Shown here: piece by piece, positions 10,689-18,884 of the stretch
Numbering within the stretch: the stretch's first letter is position 1
Layout of the letters: the number at the start of each line of letters is the position of its first letter
Virus record (IMG/VR): IMGVR_UViG_3300031840_000430
Span: 1 to 26,085 of that record
Source: a virus
Direction: 5' to 3' (one strand)
Length of the DNA: 26,085 bases
Program-made: the position numbers and the translations under genes
Notes under the pieces: generated by a model
Database searches by the model: none
Told to the model about the DNA's origin: nothing
Seen by the model: the letters and a program-made list of their open reading frames with translations, nothing else

Positions 10689-12494
10689 TTATGGTGGCGG
10701 GTTGACTGCTCCACCGCTCAATTTAATTGTTAACCGAAACGGTGATGGGATCATGTTACCAGACTCGTTGTGCGTCACGGAAATAGTTGATTGGGAATTA
10801 ATCCCCAACATCCCTGTTGGTCCAGTGTAGTTGATTGGCTTTCGCTGGTATGCCGAAAAAGTATCTGTGGTTTTATTCGTGGCCGTAATCACTGATCCGG
10901 TGAACGTGTTGCCCGTCATTGTGACGGTCACCAGTCCAAGGTTATCGAAATACAAATCGAGAGAATCGCCGACGTATCCGGTCCCGATATCCCAAACGTA
11001 ATCATCGGGAATTGTGTCGGCTAGAAAATCATCAAACGAATCAAGCGATTGATTTCCGCCCGCTAGACTGTTCCACCTTGCATGCTGCAACCGAAAGCCA
11101 GCCTCCTCCGTCATGGTCCCATCAACTGAAAAGTGATTGATCGCAGGACAGTACTGGACCCGCTTCAACTCATCCCTCAAACCTTCGTTGACAAGCTCGC
11201 TCCACTGCTCAGAGCAATTGTTACTAAGCAGCGTCCACCAACCTTCGTTTTCAACAAGCTCATTATTGATCGTCCGGCTATCAGCAGACCCGCCAAAGCC
11301 AAGACGAACAACCGTCTTTGCTTTTGCTAAAACTCTCGCCGCTTGGCATCTGCCAATTGTTGTCGTTACGTTTTCAATTGACTCATCAAATTTCAGCAGC
11401 GTTGGAACTTGAATCCGGTGAGTGTACTTGACCTTGAAGTTGCCGCCAGAAGATGCCGGAGTATAGCCTGTCTGCGTTATGGTTTCAGTAATTCTAAAAC
11501 CCCCTTGATAGGCTCGGTAAAGATGGCAGCCCGTTGGATAGAACAGACCGTACCTCAGAAATGCGTATTGGTTTTCAGGCCTTGTCGTGGGGTTTGTCAC
11601 TCGGACAAACAGCTCGCGGTCATGCTCAACGGTATCAACCAGATCCCTTGCCCGATGCTCTTGACCATAGCCATCAGTAAAGTATCCGTCAGGCATAAAG
11701 TCTGGCACGCCGGAGAAATAACCAACGGCGATGATAGTGCCGAACATGGAATGGATCTGCTCTGCGATCGTGACAAAATTGCTCCTGTCTGGATAGCCAT
11801 CTGGGACAACGTCACTGCTCCCAATGATTAGCGGATTCAGTTCGTTTTGTGTTATCTGATCGGTTCCGCCAAACCTGTCGAATTGAAAACCAGACGATAC
11901 TGTTTTTTCAAAATCGCCATGGAGGAAAGCATCTGGAGAAGTCGCATAAAATCCAACCAGCTCAACATCTGAATGATTCTTCAAATGTGTAACAGGCTCA
12001 GTACCTCCGACCGGATTGCCTACATTCTTTTTACCGATAGGGCTTGTGACATGCTGCTGGATCGTTGAACCCCATAACGCCTGCCGTGAAAATGTGTGAG
12101 TGAATAGCGGATCAAACTCCCTGTCACCTACCCAGTTTCCAAAGATTGGCGGATTGTACGGGTCGTCTGTTGCCGTGAAAATGTTGCTGTCGAGGAGTCG
12201 GAAATTCTTTGCAGGCACTCCGCCGTTGCTATAGACGTGGCTGTTGAATCCATCCGTTGAATTGCGGTCACCAATAACTGACGCACCGCAGGTGGCGGTT
12301 GCGTCTGAGAACTCAGGCGGGAAATGATCCCAAGCATTACCAAAGGTGTTTAGACCTGTTCGAGGGTCTGCCTTTTCAACTGGACCCTGTAGGATTGCGG
12401 TCCATGATTGCGATGAAAAACATCGAGTGCAGGTTCTGTCACCAGTCCCTCCGTCGTCATCGTTATCAATACAATCAGAACAGCATCTGCTCAT
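10689..12494 (-). CDS. Large tail protein with cysteine-rich N-terminus, possible receptor-binding protein
   Basis: 601 residues, the largest protein in the window. The first 25 residues carry six cysteines in RCCSDCIDNDDD...RTCTRC, a zinc-binding or metal knuckle pattern. The body is rich in Gly, Asn, Thr and aromatic residues with many short strands, for example GFRITETITQTGYTP and DSLDLYFDNLGLVTVTMTG; the last 100 residues look like beta sandwich repeats. No enzyme motif is seen. Its size and its place after the tape measure and distal tail genes suggest a receptor-binding or tail-tip protein, which is inference. ATG 12494 is preceded only by GTAAGAAA, but the 4-base gap to the previous stop favours coupling. 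Confidence 0.6.
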   Translation of the reverse strand: MSRCCSDCIDNDDDGGTGDRTCTRCFSSQSWTAILQGPVEKADPRTGLNTFGNAWDHFPPEFSDATATCGASVIGDRNSTDGFNSHVYSNGGVPAKNFRLLDSNIFTATDDPYNPPIFGNWVGDREFDPLFTHTFSRQALWGSTIQQHVTSPIGKKNVGNPVGGTEPVTHLKNHSDVELVGFYATSPDAFLHGDFEKTVSSGFQFDRFGGTDQITQNELNPLIIGSSDVVPDGYPDRSNFVTIAEQIHSMFGTIIAVGYFSGVPDFMPDGYFTDGYGQEHRARDLVDTVEHDRELFVRVTNPTTRPENQYAFLRYGLFYPTGCHLYRAYQGGFRITETITQTGYTPASSGGNFKVKYTHRIQVPTLLKFDESIENVTTTIGRCQAARVLAKAKTVVRLGFGGSADSRTINNELVENEGWWTLLSNNCSEQWSELVNEGLRDELKRVQYCPAINHFSVDGTMTEEAGFRLQHARWNSLAGGNQSLDSFDDFLADTIPDDYVWDIGTGYVGDSLDLYFDNLGLVTVTMTGNTFTGSVITATNKTTDTFSAYQRKPINYTGPTGMLGINSQSTISVTHNESGNMIPSPFRLTIKLSGGAVNPPP

Positions 12495-12498
12495 TTTC

Positions 12499-13080
12499 TT
12501 ACGCCGGACATTTCGCGTTAATCAGGTCAAAGGTTCCATCATCATCGGCATGATAATAAACGTAAACAGGCCCGCCAAGATCGCCACTCATTTGCAGGTA
12601 ATTGTTAGCCGTTATTGATTCACCATTTGCAACGCCATCAACATGCGAAAGGACAACGCTACAGTCGACCGTTGAAGTCGACGAAGTGAATGCAACCTCA
12701 GCCGTCGCACGAACAATCCCGCCACCATTGCCAACACTAGGCGAAACAAAAAAAACGCCGTTCTTATCTCGAATCGCAGCAACATAAGTGTCGCCAGCAA
12801 TTAGAGTTTCTGACAAGTTGAAAACTTCCAATGCTACGCCGTTCGAGATGTCGTCCGTGGTCCGGTTCAATACCTGCGTTTCACAGAACGCTTTCCCTAG
12901 AACCGTTCCCGCCCTCGCTGGGATGCCAAGTGATGGCGTTTTGATAATTACTGAACCTTGGTTCGTAATCAAAGAAGTCGATGCTGTTGGCTTGGTGTTG
13001 TTCAGAAAGGTTTCACTCTTTCTGAGATTGCGACTGAGCCGAACCGCTGACTGTCTATCAAATGCAATTGGGGTTTCCAT
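12499..13080 (-). CDS. Beta-rich tail-associated protein
   Basis: 193 residues from ATG 13080, with GAGG eight bases upstream. The frame is open to 13188, but the added residues are arginine-rich and overlap the previous gene, so they are rejected. After a basic helix (SAVRLSRNLRKSETFLNN) the protein is beta-rich: SVIIKTPSLGIPARAGTVLG, YVAAIRDKNGVFFVSP, then CSVVLSHVDGVANGES and VYVYYHADDDGTF. It resembles fibre- or tail-tip-associated domains in general character but matches no named family. Likely forms part of the distal tail with its neighbours. Confidence 0.62.
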   Translation of the reverse strand: METPIAFDRQSAVRLSRNLRKSETFLNNTKPTASTSLITNQGSVIIKTPSLGIPARAGTVLGKAFCETQVLNRTTDDISNGVALEVFNLSETLIAGDTYVAAIRDKNGVFFVSPSVGNGGGIVRATAEVAFTSSTSTVDCSVVLSHVDGVANGESITANNYLQMSGDLGGPVYVYYHADDDGTFDLINAKCPA

Positions 13081-13090
13081 AGCTATTGCC

Positions 13091-13456
13091 TCAATTGTCG
13101 TAAGCATCAACCCGAAGTTTGACGGACGCCGTGTCAGCCTGCGCCTTGATTGTCGCCGATGGATCGACGCGAAAAACTGCAACCTCACCAGCGTTGATTT
13201 TAATCATTGCAACAAGCCCGCCGGAGTCTGGTCCAACCGTCACGTAATTCGTTGAATCAGTATTCTGAAAACAAACAAGACCAGCAGAAGTCAGGTCGCC
13301 GAAAGAAATAGTTTCGGCAGTGGTTCCGACGTCTACGATTCTATCAGAGAACCTTGCATTGGTTTGATCAACTGAAACAGAGGCAGGTTGAAAGTCATTT
13401 TCAACCGTCCCATTCCTTAACGTCACATCAACTAAAATCTCAATTTCTTCTGCCAT
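13091..13456 (-). CDS. Small beta-rich tail-associated protein
   Basis: 121 residues from ATG 13456 after AACAAGGTAAAACG. The layout, with AEEIEILVDVTLRNGTVEND at the start, then LVCFQNTDSTNYVTVGPDSG and INAGEVAVFRVDPSATIKAQ, fits a single jelly-roll-like beta domain. The last part resembles the common phage 'presents a numeric value with x, y and weight' type of small structural domain: 'NtD-tnyv-vG-dsg' and 'ikagE-avfR'. Such proteins are often found between tape measure and tail fibre genes in phages of this type. No catalytic residues are evident. Confidence 0.62.
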   Translation of the reverse strand: MAEEIEILVDVTLRNGTVENDFQPASVSVDQTNARFSDRIVDVGTTAETISFGDLTSAGLVCFQNTDSTNYVTVGPDSGGLVAMIKINAGEVAVFRVDPSATIKAQADTASVKLRVDAYDN

Positions 13457-13460
13457 CGTT

Positions 13461-14498
13461 TTACCTTGTTAAATTGGTGTACAGTTTTGAATGGTCGCCG
13501 ATTGGATAGCCTAGATAATCATTGTACGTTACGGCGCTTGCATCGCTCAATTCACCACCGTAACCGTTCAACATTCCGATCGTTCGATTCTGTTCCGCAT
13601 CCTTAAATGGGATCTTGTCAGTTGACGCAGGAAAGACAAAATCACTGTCTCTGATTCTAGCTTGCAGCGAAGTGGCTGGAACCGGATCGAGATGATAGGT
13701 TCCGTAATCAAGAATCGAAGTCATCCAGCCTTCCTCCTTGATGCAGAATTGGCATTCAATTTCGGCATATGGAATGGTCTTGCCCGTTCTCGATTTGTAC
13801 TTCTGAACTTCTCCGATAGCCACTTTCAATCGAGACTGTAAAAGCTCAACATCAATCAGGCTGACGCCTTGTTTGCCGCCAAGCCTGACCGTGAACGGAC
13901 CATTGTTGACCGTGTTCCTCAATGCCGTTACATCTTTGAATTTTTTTCTTGCGCTCAGTCGAAAGTTTCGACGGACCACAAGCGTTGCATTCTGTCTGAA
14001 TACTTCAGGCGGTGGATCGTATGGCTCAAGGTTTGAAGCTACACAAGGAGTCTTCTTAGGCTTTTTGAGTGCGTTCTTTTTTAGATCGATCTCTGAGCCT
14101 ATCAACTCGTAGGCGTTAGATACCAGCAGAGGCGTTGAGTAGTCCTCAAAAGTCAGCGAGATATGCGGATCAAAATCGGGAACTTGCGACTCTTGCTTAG
14201 TCACATCCTTCGTAGGTTCTGGCTTTTTCTCGTCTTCGTCGAGCTTTTCAAACTTGGCTGTAACTGTCCATTTACTCCACTCGCTACCGCTTCCCTGTGC
14301 GATTGTAAGCCCACCGTTTTTGATATACAGGAAATCATAGTCAGGGTGTTGCCCGCCTATTCTAGGGCATTTCCGATGACGTGCGACAACAGGCGATCCA
14401 TCACGCCGATTATCAGAACGGAACAGGTAACTGAGAGTTTCATCAGCACCCAAAGTTCCAGACCTGCCCGCAAGTTGTCCTTCGTAATATATGGTCAT
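13461..14498 (-). CDS. Putative distal tail or tail-tip protein
   Basis: 345 residues. ATG 14498 overlaps the tape measure stop by 4 bases (ATGA). Strands such as WTVTAKFEKLDEDEKKPEPT (with an acidic, proline-rich linker at about 85-110), ISLTFEDYSTPLLVSN, then ATLVVRRNFRLSARKK and TIPYAEIECQFCIKEEGWM suggest a baseplate-hub or distal-tail fold. The order tape measure then this gene is where siphoviruses place distal tail proteins. I see no family-specific motif, so the name rests on position and length. Confidence 0.58.
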   Translation of the reverse strand: MTIYYEGQLAGRSGTLGADETLSYLFRSDNRRDGSPVVARHRKCPRIGGQHPDYDFLYIKNGGLTIAQGSGSEWSKWTVTAKFEKLDEDEKKPEPTKDVTKQESQVPDFDPHISLTFEDYSTPLLVSNAYELIGSEIDLKKNALKKPKKTPCVASNLEPYDPPPEVFRQNATLVVRRNFRLSARKKFKDVTALRNTVNNGPFTVRLGGKQGVSLIDVELLQSRLKVAIGEVQKYKSRTGKTIPYAEIECQFCIKEEGWMTSILDYGTYHLDPVPATSLQARIRDSDFVFPASTDKIPFKDAEQNRTIGMLNGYGGELSDASAVTYNDYLGYPIGDHSKLYTNLTR

Positions 14499-15703
14499 TG
14501 CGTAATGCTCAAAAGGCTGACGGTTTCTTTCTTATCCTTGACTGCATCTTCAGCAACTTTTAGTTGCTTTTTCATAACTTCAAGTTGTTCTTTCTGGTTC
14601 TCTATTTCTTGGTTGTGCTTCTTCAATATCTGATCCTGTTTCGACTGCCGCTTGAAGTTGTTAAGGAATGAAATCTGTGCAGCCGTTCCTTTTCCGAGAG
14701 CTTGAGGCAGCGGGGCCAGTTGGCTATTCTGCTTCTCCAATTCCTGAATCATTGTTTCTTGATTGGCGATCTGCTTGGCGATCGACGCCTGTTCTTTTTC
14801 GGCTATCGTCAACTCTTTGTTTGCAGTATCAAACATAGTCGTGTCGACTTGCCCACCACCAGCAGCAGCCTTTGTGGTTGCATCAAGACCCTTGCCAATT
14901 TTATCTACCGACTTAGTTGATTCAGCTCCGGTGAACCATTTGAAAGCATCGATCATAAATTGGATTTTTTTAGTCACTGAGATGATAATATCACCAATTG
15001 TCATAAAGATCGGAGCAAGCGACGACCCGATTTGGGCGGTCACTTTCATGAACATTTTTTTCATGTTATTAAACTGGTCTGTCAGTTCTTCCGCTGCCTC
15101 TAATTCTTCTCCGGTAATCTCCGCACCGAGATCCTTGAAACTATTTTCTAAGCCTTCGACATCTCCCGCCATTGTCGCAAAGGTAGGTCCTGCCCTACCA
15201 AGCAATGCCACGGCAATTTCCGATCTCATGCCTTCATTTGCAACGGTAGCAAGACCCTTGGTGATAGCCCGCAATTTATCGGCCGAATTCATCTTATTGA
15301 CATCCTGCATGTTCAGACCCAGAAACTTGAACATCTTCGCAGACTTTCCGCCAGTGGTTAAACCTGTCATCAGTTCTGTGTTGAGTTTTTTAACGCCCGT
15401 GCCAATCATCTGAGCAGATCCACCAGACTGCTCGAGCGCATAGCCTAAGCTCTGAAAGTCACTGGTTCCCATCATTGCCCGCTTTGCACCTTTTGCGATC
15501 TCGTCGCCCATTGATGCAAACTTGGTAACGATTGCAGTTGCGGCGGTAGCAGCAGCAACACCAACTCCAGCGATTCCCAAGCCGAGAGTTTTGAACCCAG
15601 CAGAGAAAGACGTTGTGTCGGACTTGGCTTGTTTCAAACCCTTGGAATATCCAGCAGTATTCACTTTCATGAATACCTGCATTGAACCAATTGTTCCAGC
15701 CAT
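14495..15703 (-). CDS. Short tail tape measure protein
   Basis: 402 residues. Tape measure marks: MQVFMKVNTAGYSKGLKQAK at the start, a hydrophobic stretch LGIAGVGVAAATAATAIV (about 44-61), ALLGRAGPTFATMAGDVEGL, and helical coils to the end (EKEQASIAKQIANQETM, QEIENQKEQLEVMKKQL). It sets tail length and is ejected with DNA. By the usual 1.5 angstrom per residue relation, the tail would be near 60 nm, short for a siphovirus, but this is an estimate. It follows the frameshifted chaperone pair, as expected. Start is ATG 15703, with GGATTAGAAAA upstream. Confidence 0.85.
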   Translation of the reverse strand: MAGTIGSMQVFMKVNTAGYSKGLKQAKSDTTSFSAGFKTLGLGIAGVGVAAATAATAIVTKFASMGDEIAKGAKRAMMGTSDFQSLGYALEQSGGSAQMIGTGVKKLNTELMTGLTTGGKSAKMFKFLGLNMQDVNKMNSADKLRAITKGLATVANEGMRSEIAVALLGRAGPTFATMAGDVEGLENSFKDLGAEITGEELEAAEELTDQFNNMKKMFMKVTAQIGSSLAPIFMTIGDIIISVTKKIQFMIDAFKWFTGAESTKSVDKIGKGLDATTKAAAGGGQVDTTMFDTANKELTIAEKEQASIAKQIANQETMIQELEKQNSQLAPLPQALGKGTAAQISFLNNFKRQSKQDQILKKHNQEIENQKEQLEVMKKQLKVAEDAVKDKKETVSLLSITQ

Positions 15704-15707
15704 TTTT

Positions 15708-16354
15708 CTAATCCTTAGACGCCATCGATTTCAACAAGTTGCTCATCTGTTCCGCGCTCTGCTCGTGCGAGCATGACAGAACAAGCAAGTCTTTAAGGTT
15801 GCCGCCGCACATCGCCTTAGCAACTATTGCCAATGGGATCAGAGGTGCATCTGACCCAACTGGCTCCTCATTTGCAATCGCTCGAAGCTCTTGCAATTCT
15901 TTTGAGGTCATCGACTCCAACCATTTTTTGCGAGTGGTTCCGGCGTCGATTGCTCGCCGCCATTCCCAACGGTAGTTGGAATCGTTCTTTACTTTTTTTC
16001 CAGTTCATCAACCTCCGCATCAGAGAACCCATTCACCGTCATAGCTTCCGAAAAAAGTGGTTGGACTTTGCCCGCTGGAAGATTGCCGATCCTGACAACC
16101 GCCTCGCAAAATTCGCTACTTGGTTTTGACTTCTTGCCCGACTCAAATTGCCTGTCGCCTTGGCTATCGCAAAGACAGAAGGCAACCATAAACGGACGGA
16201 TGCCGATAACAGAATCAGCTTCCTTATATCCCAGCCATTGAGTCTCGAAAGCATCGCGATCCAATGCCGACAAAACCTTAACGAAAAAGTCCTTGCCATC
16301 GATTGAAACTTTACTGGCTGGCGAATCGTCAGCAAGCGAAAAAATATCTGTCAT
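15708..16354 (-). CDS. Tail assembly chaperone GT fusion, made by -1 frameshifting
   Basis: A ribosome reading the G gene from ATG 16354 that slips back one base at A AAA AAG (15998-15992) continues as VKNDSNYRWEWRRAIDAGTT and on through SMTSKELQELRAIANEEP to the stop at 15708, about 215 residues. The extension is in frame from the slippery site to the end without stops, and it includes the helical T domain with AIVAKAMCGGNLKDLLVL. This is the lambda G/GT type of arrangement: the fusion links tape measure and tail tube during assembly. There is no separate start with a good leader for the 15708 part, which supports fusion. Expression level is unknown. Confidence 0.85.
15989..16354 (-). CDS. 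Tail assembly chaperone G
   Basis: 121 residues, ending ELEKK at a TAA immediately after the slippery site. The product, with FFVKVLSALDRDAFETQW (about 23-40), then RPFMVAFCLCD and VRIGNLPAGKVQPLFSEAM, matches siphovirus gpG-type chaperones of similar length. It is the major product; a minor fraction becomes the GT fusion. The gene follows the tail tube gene by three bases, the usual order. ATG 16354 has no good Shine-Dalgarno, so coupling to the tube gene is likely. Confidence 0.85.
   Translation of the reverse strand: MTDIFSLADDSPASKVSIDGKDFFVKVLSALDRDAFETQWLGYKEADSVIGIRPFMVAFCLCDSQGDRQFESGKKSKPSSEFCEAVVRIGNLPAGKVQPLFSEAMTVNGFSDAEVDELEKK
15992..15998 (-). other. Programmed -1 frameshift site A AAA AAG
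   Basis: Minus strand ...GAA AAA AAG TAA: a perfect slippery heptamer, the same as in E. coli dnaX, with the zero-frame stop directly after it. The -1 frame is open for 94 codons downstream. The stop itself may act as the stimulator. Confidence 0.88.
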
Positions 16355-16357
16355 GAA

Positions 16358-16762
16358 TTAGACCGTGGTTATCGTGAATGTGGTTGTCATGATTACCTTG
16401 AAAGTGACCTCCAAAGCATCACCCGAAGTAACTTCAGAAACTTCGTCGCCGTAAATCTTACCAGAAAAAGTGTAAGTATTATTTGAAGCCCACGGAAAAG
16501 TGATAACAAAAGCCTGAGCGGTGTCTGTGCCTACGTCATCATAGATCGCTTTCTGCGCGGCAACTGAACTATCAAGCAGAACTGTGAATTCCAATTCACC
16601 AGCATCCATCACAGGCGACAAGTGCATCTGCTGAACCGTATCACCAAGCACCGTAAAATCAACTCTTGCGTGTTCCCTTGGCGGAACCGTAATTGTTTTA
16701 ATTGAGCCAACGCTTGCACCGTCAGCACTTAGCGTAACCGAATTTCCGAAATAACTTCCCAT
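16358..16762 (-). CDS. Probable major tail tube protein
   Basis: 134 residues from ATG 16762 after AAGGAGTTGAGCG, a strong leader that suits an abundant protein. The protein is beta-rich, opening with GNSVTLSADGASVGSIKT and followed by ELEFTVLLDSSVAAQKAI and a strand pair, TYTFSGKIYGDEVSEV. These features, including the A-D-x-x-S-V-G-x-I start and the late FSGKI-x-G, resemble lambda gpV-like tube subunits. It lies between the tail terminator and the chaperones, the standard place. It polymerises into the tail tube around the tape measure. Confidence 0.8.
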   Translation of the reverse strand: MGSYFGNSVTLSADGASVGSIKTITVPPREHARVDFTVLGDTVQQMHLSPVMDAGELEFTVLLDSSVAAQKAIYDDVGTDTAQAFVITFPWASNNTYTFSGKIYGDEVSEVTSGDALEVTFKVIMTTTFTITTV

Positions 16763-16765
16763 CGC

Positions 16766-17179
16766 TCAACTCCTTGAATCTGTGCCGATGAAGCAGGTCA
16801 GCCCGCAAATGTGGTAATCGTCCAAATCACCCATTGCTTGCCGTGAAATGTAAGAATCATCTAACGAATCAACGCGAATGAATGCGGTTGATTGCGTCCC
16901 AATGGTTCCCGTGTAGCCTTGTAAACGGGATTGGATTGCTGTCTGAATATCTTTGGCAACGTCCAAAGATGTCGACGTTCCTTCAATCGAAAACGTGGTC
17001 AAGGTTGGACCCGTTGAACCGTCGAGATTGAGTTCTGTTTCTGTGTCTGTGGTTTGAATCCAGATGTATGGATTCGTCTTATTTTCTGGCACTCGATTGA
17101 TATGGATCGAAGTCGTCAATGCGGCAACCGTTGCATCGGCGAGCAGGAACGTCCTGAGGTTTTCGTCAAGATCAGCCAC
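16766..17179 (-). CDS. DUF3168-like tail terminator/completion protein
   Basis: 137 residues from a GTG at 17179, preceded by AGGTGG and overlapping the previous gene by 8 bases. Family features are the N-terminal helix ENLRTFLLADATVAAL, the NPYIWIQTTDTETELNL strand (about 36-52), the TTFSIEGTSTSLDVAKDIQT helix and a final GLTCFIGT. Such proteins cap the tail tube during assembly (lambda gpU relatives). The order neck protein, terminator, tube is as in other siphoviruses. Confidence 0.82.
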   Translation of the reverse strand: MADLDENLRTFLLADATVAALTTSIHINRVPENKTNPYIWIQTTDTETELNLDGSTGPTLTTFSIEGTSTSLDVAKDIQTAIQSRLQGYTGTIGTQSTAFIRVDSLDDSYISRQAMGDLDDYHICGLTCFIGTDSRS

Positions 17180-17684
17180 GGGTTGCCACCTGCATCGTTA
17201 ATTTTTTAATTCTCATTTCAGCCAATTGAACCAATCGCTTTTTGCGTAATGCGTAAGCTCTTGAGAATGGTTTCATGGCTGGCATCGAGCCACGGTTTAA
17301 AGTTTGTGAACCAATTGCAGAAACAAAAACAGGAACAGATACGAACCTTTGTTTGGTCCCATATTCAACCATTCCGCCATAGTAAGCATCACCAGAAAAG
17401 TTCGCCCCAAGCCCGCCGCCTTTTGTCTTCTTGTCGGAATTTGAAACCATAAAACCATAGGCTTTTCGGCTTCGCTTCATTGCTCGTACCTTGGTCAGTT
17501 TCGCAAGGTTGCCTGTTCTTGTGGGCAGATTTCGTTTAACGACTGGAAGCAATCTTTCGGCTAAAGTTTTTTTAATCGCAGGCTTGAGAATCTCTTTCTT
17601 GACAATCTTCATTTCCATTTTTTGAAGTTTGCGGTTGAGCTTTTTGTCTCCTGTCAACTCCCAAATCTTTTTTCCAACGCTCAT
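17172..17684 (-). CDS. HK97 gp10-like neck/tail completion protein
   Basis: 170 residues. ATG 17684 shares a base with the previous stop (TGATG) and follows GGAGGTGGTTTG; a start six codons earlier is possible but lacks a leader. The protein is strongly basic, with LPTRTGNLAKLTKV (about 54-67) and YYGGMVEYGTKQ, both typical of the HK97-gp10_like family, then an alanine/arginine-rich C-terminal helix. The family members join the tail to the head. Neighbours on both sides support this. Confidence 0.85.
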   Translation of the reverse strand: MSVGKKIWELTGDKKLNRKLQKMEMKIVKKEILKPAIKKTLAERLLPVVKRNLPTRTGNLAKLTKVRAMKRSRKAYGFMVSNSDKKTKGGGLGANFSGDAYYGGMVEYGTKQRFVSVPVFVSAIGSQTLNRGSMPAMKPFSRAYALRKKRLVQLAEMRIKKLTMQVATRG

Positions 17685-18007
17685 CAAACCACCTCCGAAC
17701 AAAGCAGTTGATATTCCTGATTGCGTTCCTTCACGTTGGTGACTGAACCTATCAGCAGATAGATGTCACCGTATTTGATCCGGTAGTTCTCGCTGATGGT
17801 CAGATCGCGTTCCCATCGCAACCGAACCCGCCAAGTAGCCTGAGCATATAACTGATTACTTGCTGTGGCTTCTCGCCCACTCATCTTGATTAGATGAGCG
17901 TAACGAGTCGCAACGTCTGACCACTCGCCCGAAATCTGACCACGAGCGTCGACTGTTTCGGCATTCTTTTGGATCGTTATTTTCTGCCGGAGATTTCTAG
18001 CAACCAT
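17684..18007 (-). CDS. Head closure (head-tail joining) protein, gp16-like
   Basis: 107 residues from ATG 18007 overlapping the connector stop by 11 bases. Features of the phage head-tail joining family are RQKITIQKNAETVDARGQI near the N-terminus, GEWSDVATRYAHLIKMSGRE (about 27-46), and TISENYRIKYGDIYLLIGSV late in the protein. It closes the portal exit after packaging and provides the tail docking surface. Length is normal for the family. Confidence 0.85.
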   Translation of the reverse strand: MVARNLRQKITIQKNAETVDARGQISGEWSDVATRYAHLIKMSGREATASNQLYAQATWRVRLRWERDLTISENYRIKYGDIYLLIGSVTNVKERNQEYQLLCSEVV

Positions 18008-18620
18008 AAGTCAGAAAGTCCTCTCCCACTTTTAGCTGGCTTATCAAATTCTGATAAGCCTTTTCGATCCTGACGGCCTCATCTTTAACGATCAATTCAC
18101 CATCGAATTGCAGCGAGCAATTCAGCTTGATTGCCTGCTTGATTCGCTCGTCGATGACTGCTGTAGTCGCTGATCCGCAGACGTACTTAATTTCGATTTG
18201 GTCTTGGACTGATCGATGAGCCGGATACGTTACGCCAAACTTACATTGCAGATAGTTCGGGCTTCCCTCTTGAAGGTTGTAGTTACTCGCTGCCCAAGTC
18301 TGCTGGACACCATCACCATCGTAATACTTCACATGGTCAATCGATTGGACTGGTGAACCGTAGAGGTAAAGCCGGTAGAAATTGTTGTCAGGAAACCGAT
18401 CCAAAAACATCTTGCGAGTTGATGTGAAAACTGCCAAGCCGGTTGCGATCTCCAAAGACTTACGGGCAACAGAAATCAACGATTGGAGTTCTAAATCAAA
18501 GTCGTTTGTTTCGACTCTCAAATGGTCTTTCAATTCGTCAACCGTAATCGGTTCGATTGCTGGTGCGGTCGACTCGATGAAGTCGAATCCGTAAATGTCT
18601 GAAGAACTAACGTGGCTCAT
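17997..18620 (-). CDS. Head-tail connector (phage adaptor, phiE125 gp8 type)
   Basis: 207 residues. The N-terminal region ITVDELKDHLRVETNDFDLE (25-44), the helix LISVARKSLEIATGLAV and the strand YLYGSPVQSIDHVKYYDGDG are characteristic of the gp6/gp8-like adaptor family. The C-terminus has a helix (KQAIKLNCSLQFDG, AYQNLISQLKVG). It binds under the portal ring. ATG 18620 overlaps the previous stop (ATGA). The length suits the longer phiE125 gp8-like members. Confidence 0.85.
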   Translation of the reverse strand: MSHVSSSDIYGFDFIESTAPAIEPITVDELKDHLRVETNDFDLELQSLISVARKSLEIATGLAVFTSTRKMFLDRFPDNNFYRLYLYGSPVQSIDHVKYYDGDGVQQTWAASNYNLQEGSPNYLQCKFGVTYPAHRSVQDQIEIKYVCGSATTAVIDERIKQAIKLNCSLQFDGELIVKDEAVRIEKAYQNLISQLKVGEDFLTYGC

Positions 18621-18826
18621 TTTTCAGCTTTCCTGAAAACCCTTTTGGCTTTCGGCTTGTCTTGTGATTCGAATTTCAATTTGCTGGTTTCTTTTGCTCC
18701 AGCATCTTCGCGGACCTGCCACTCTGAATCACTCAACAGTTGCCAATAGATTCGCTTTGCAACGTAGGAATGGGTTGGCGTGTCGGTCGCGCTATCGAAC
18801 GAAAAGTATTTGCTTGATTTGCTCAT
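18617..18826 (-). CDS. Small protein after the major capsid gene
   Basis: 69 residues from ATG 18826 after CTCAAGGATAACT. The product begins MSKSSKYFSFDSATDTPTHSYV and ends with a lysine-rich tail (KPKAKRVFRKAEK). It is preceded by the capsid terminator-like hairpin only 13 bases upstream, so its mRNA arises from read-through of that hairpin. Positions like this often carry small head accessory proteins. I recognise no family. A longer frame to 18928 lies mostly over the hairpin and capsid end and is rejected. Confidence 0.65.
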   Translation of the reverse strand: MSKSSKYFSFDSATDTPTHSYVAKRIYWQLLSDSEWQVREDAGAKETSKLKFESQDKPKAKRVFRKAEK

Positions 18827-18839
18827 AGTTATCCTTGAG

Positions 18840-18873
18840 AAAAACAGGGGAGAGGAATCACCTCCCCCCTGTT
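18840..18873 (-). terminator. Strong partial terminator after the capsid gene
   Basis: On the minus strand AACAGGGG...GAGG pairs with CCTC...CCCCTGTT around TGAT, then TTTTTC. It lies 12 bases after the capsid stop. Such hairpins let capsid mRNA be made in excess over downstream genes. Confidence 0.85.
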
Positions 18874-18884
18874 GAAGTGAAAGA

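Noticed and set aside
14763-15413. 216-codon plus-strand frame opposite the tape measure gene
   Set aside because: Entirely antisense to a well-supported gene, no leader, and low-complexity composition expected from the reverse of helical repeats.
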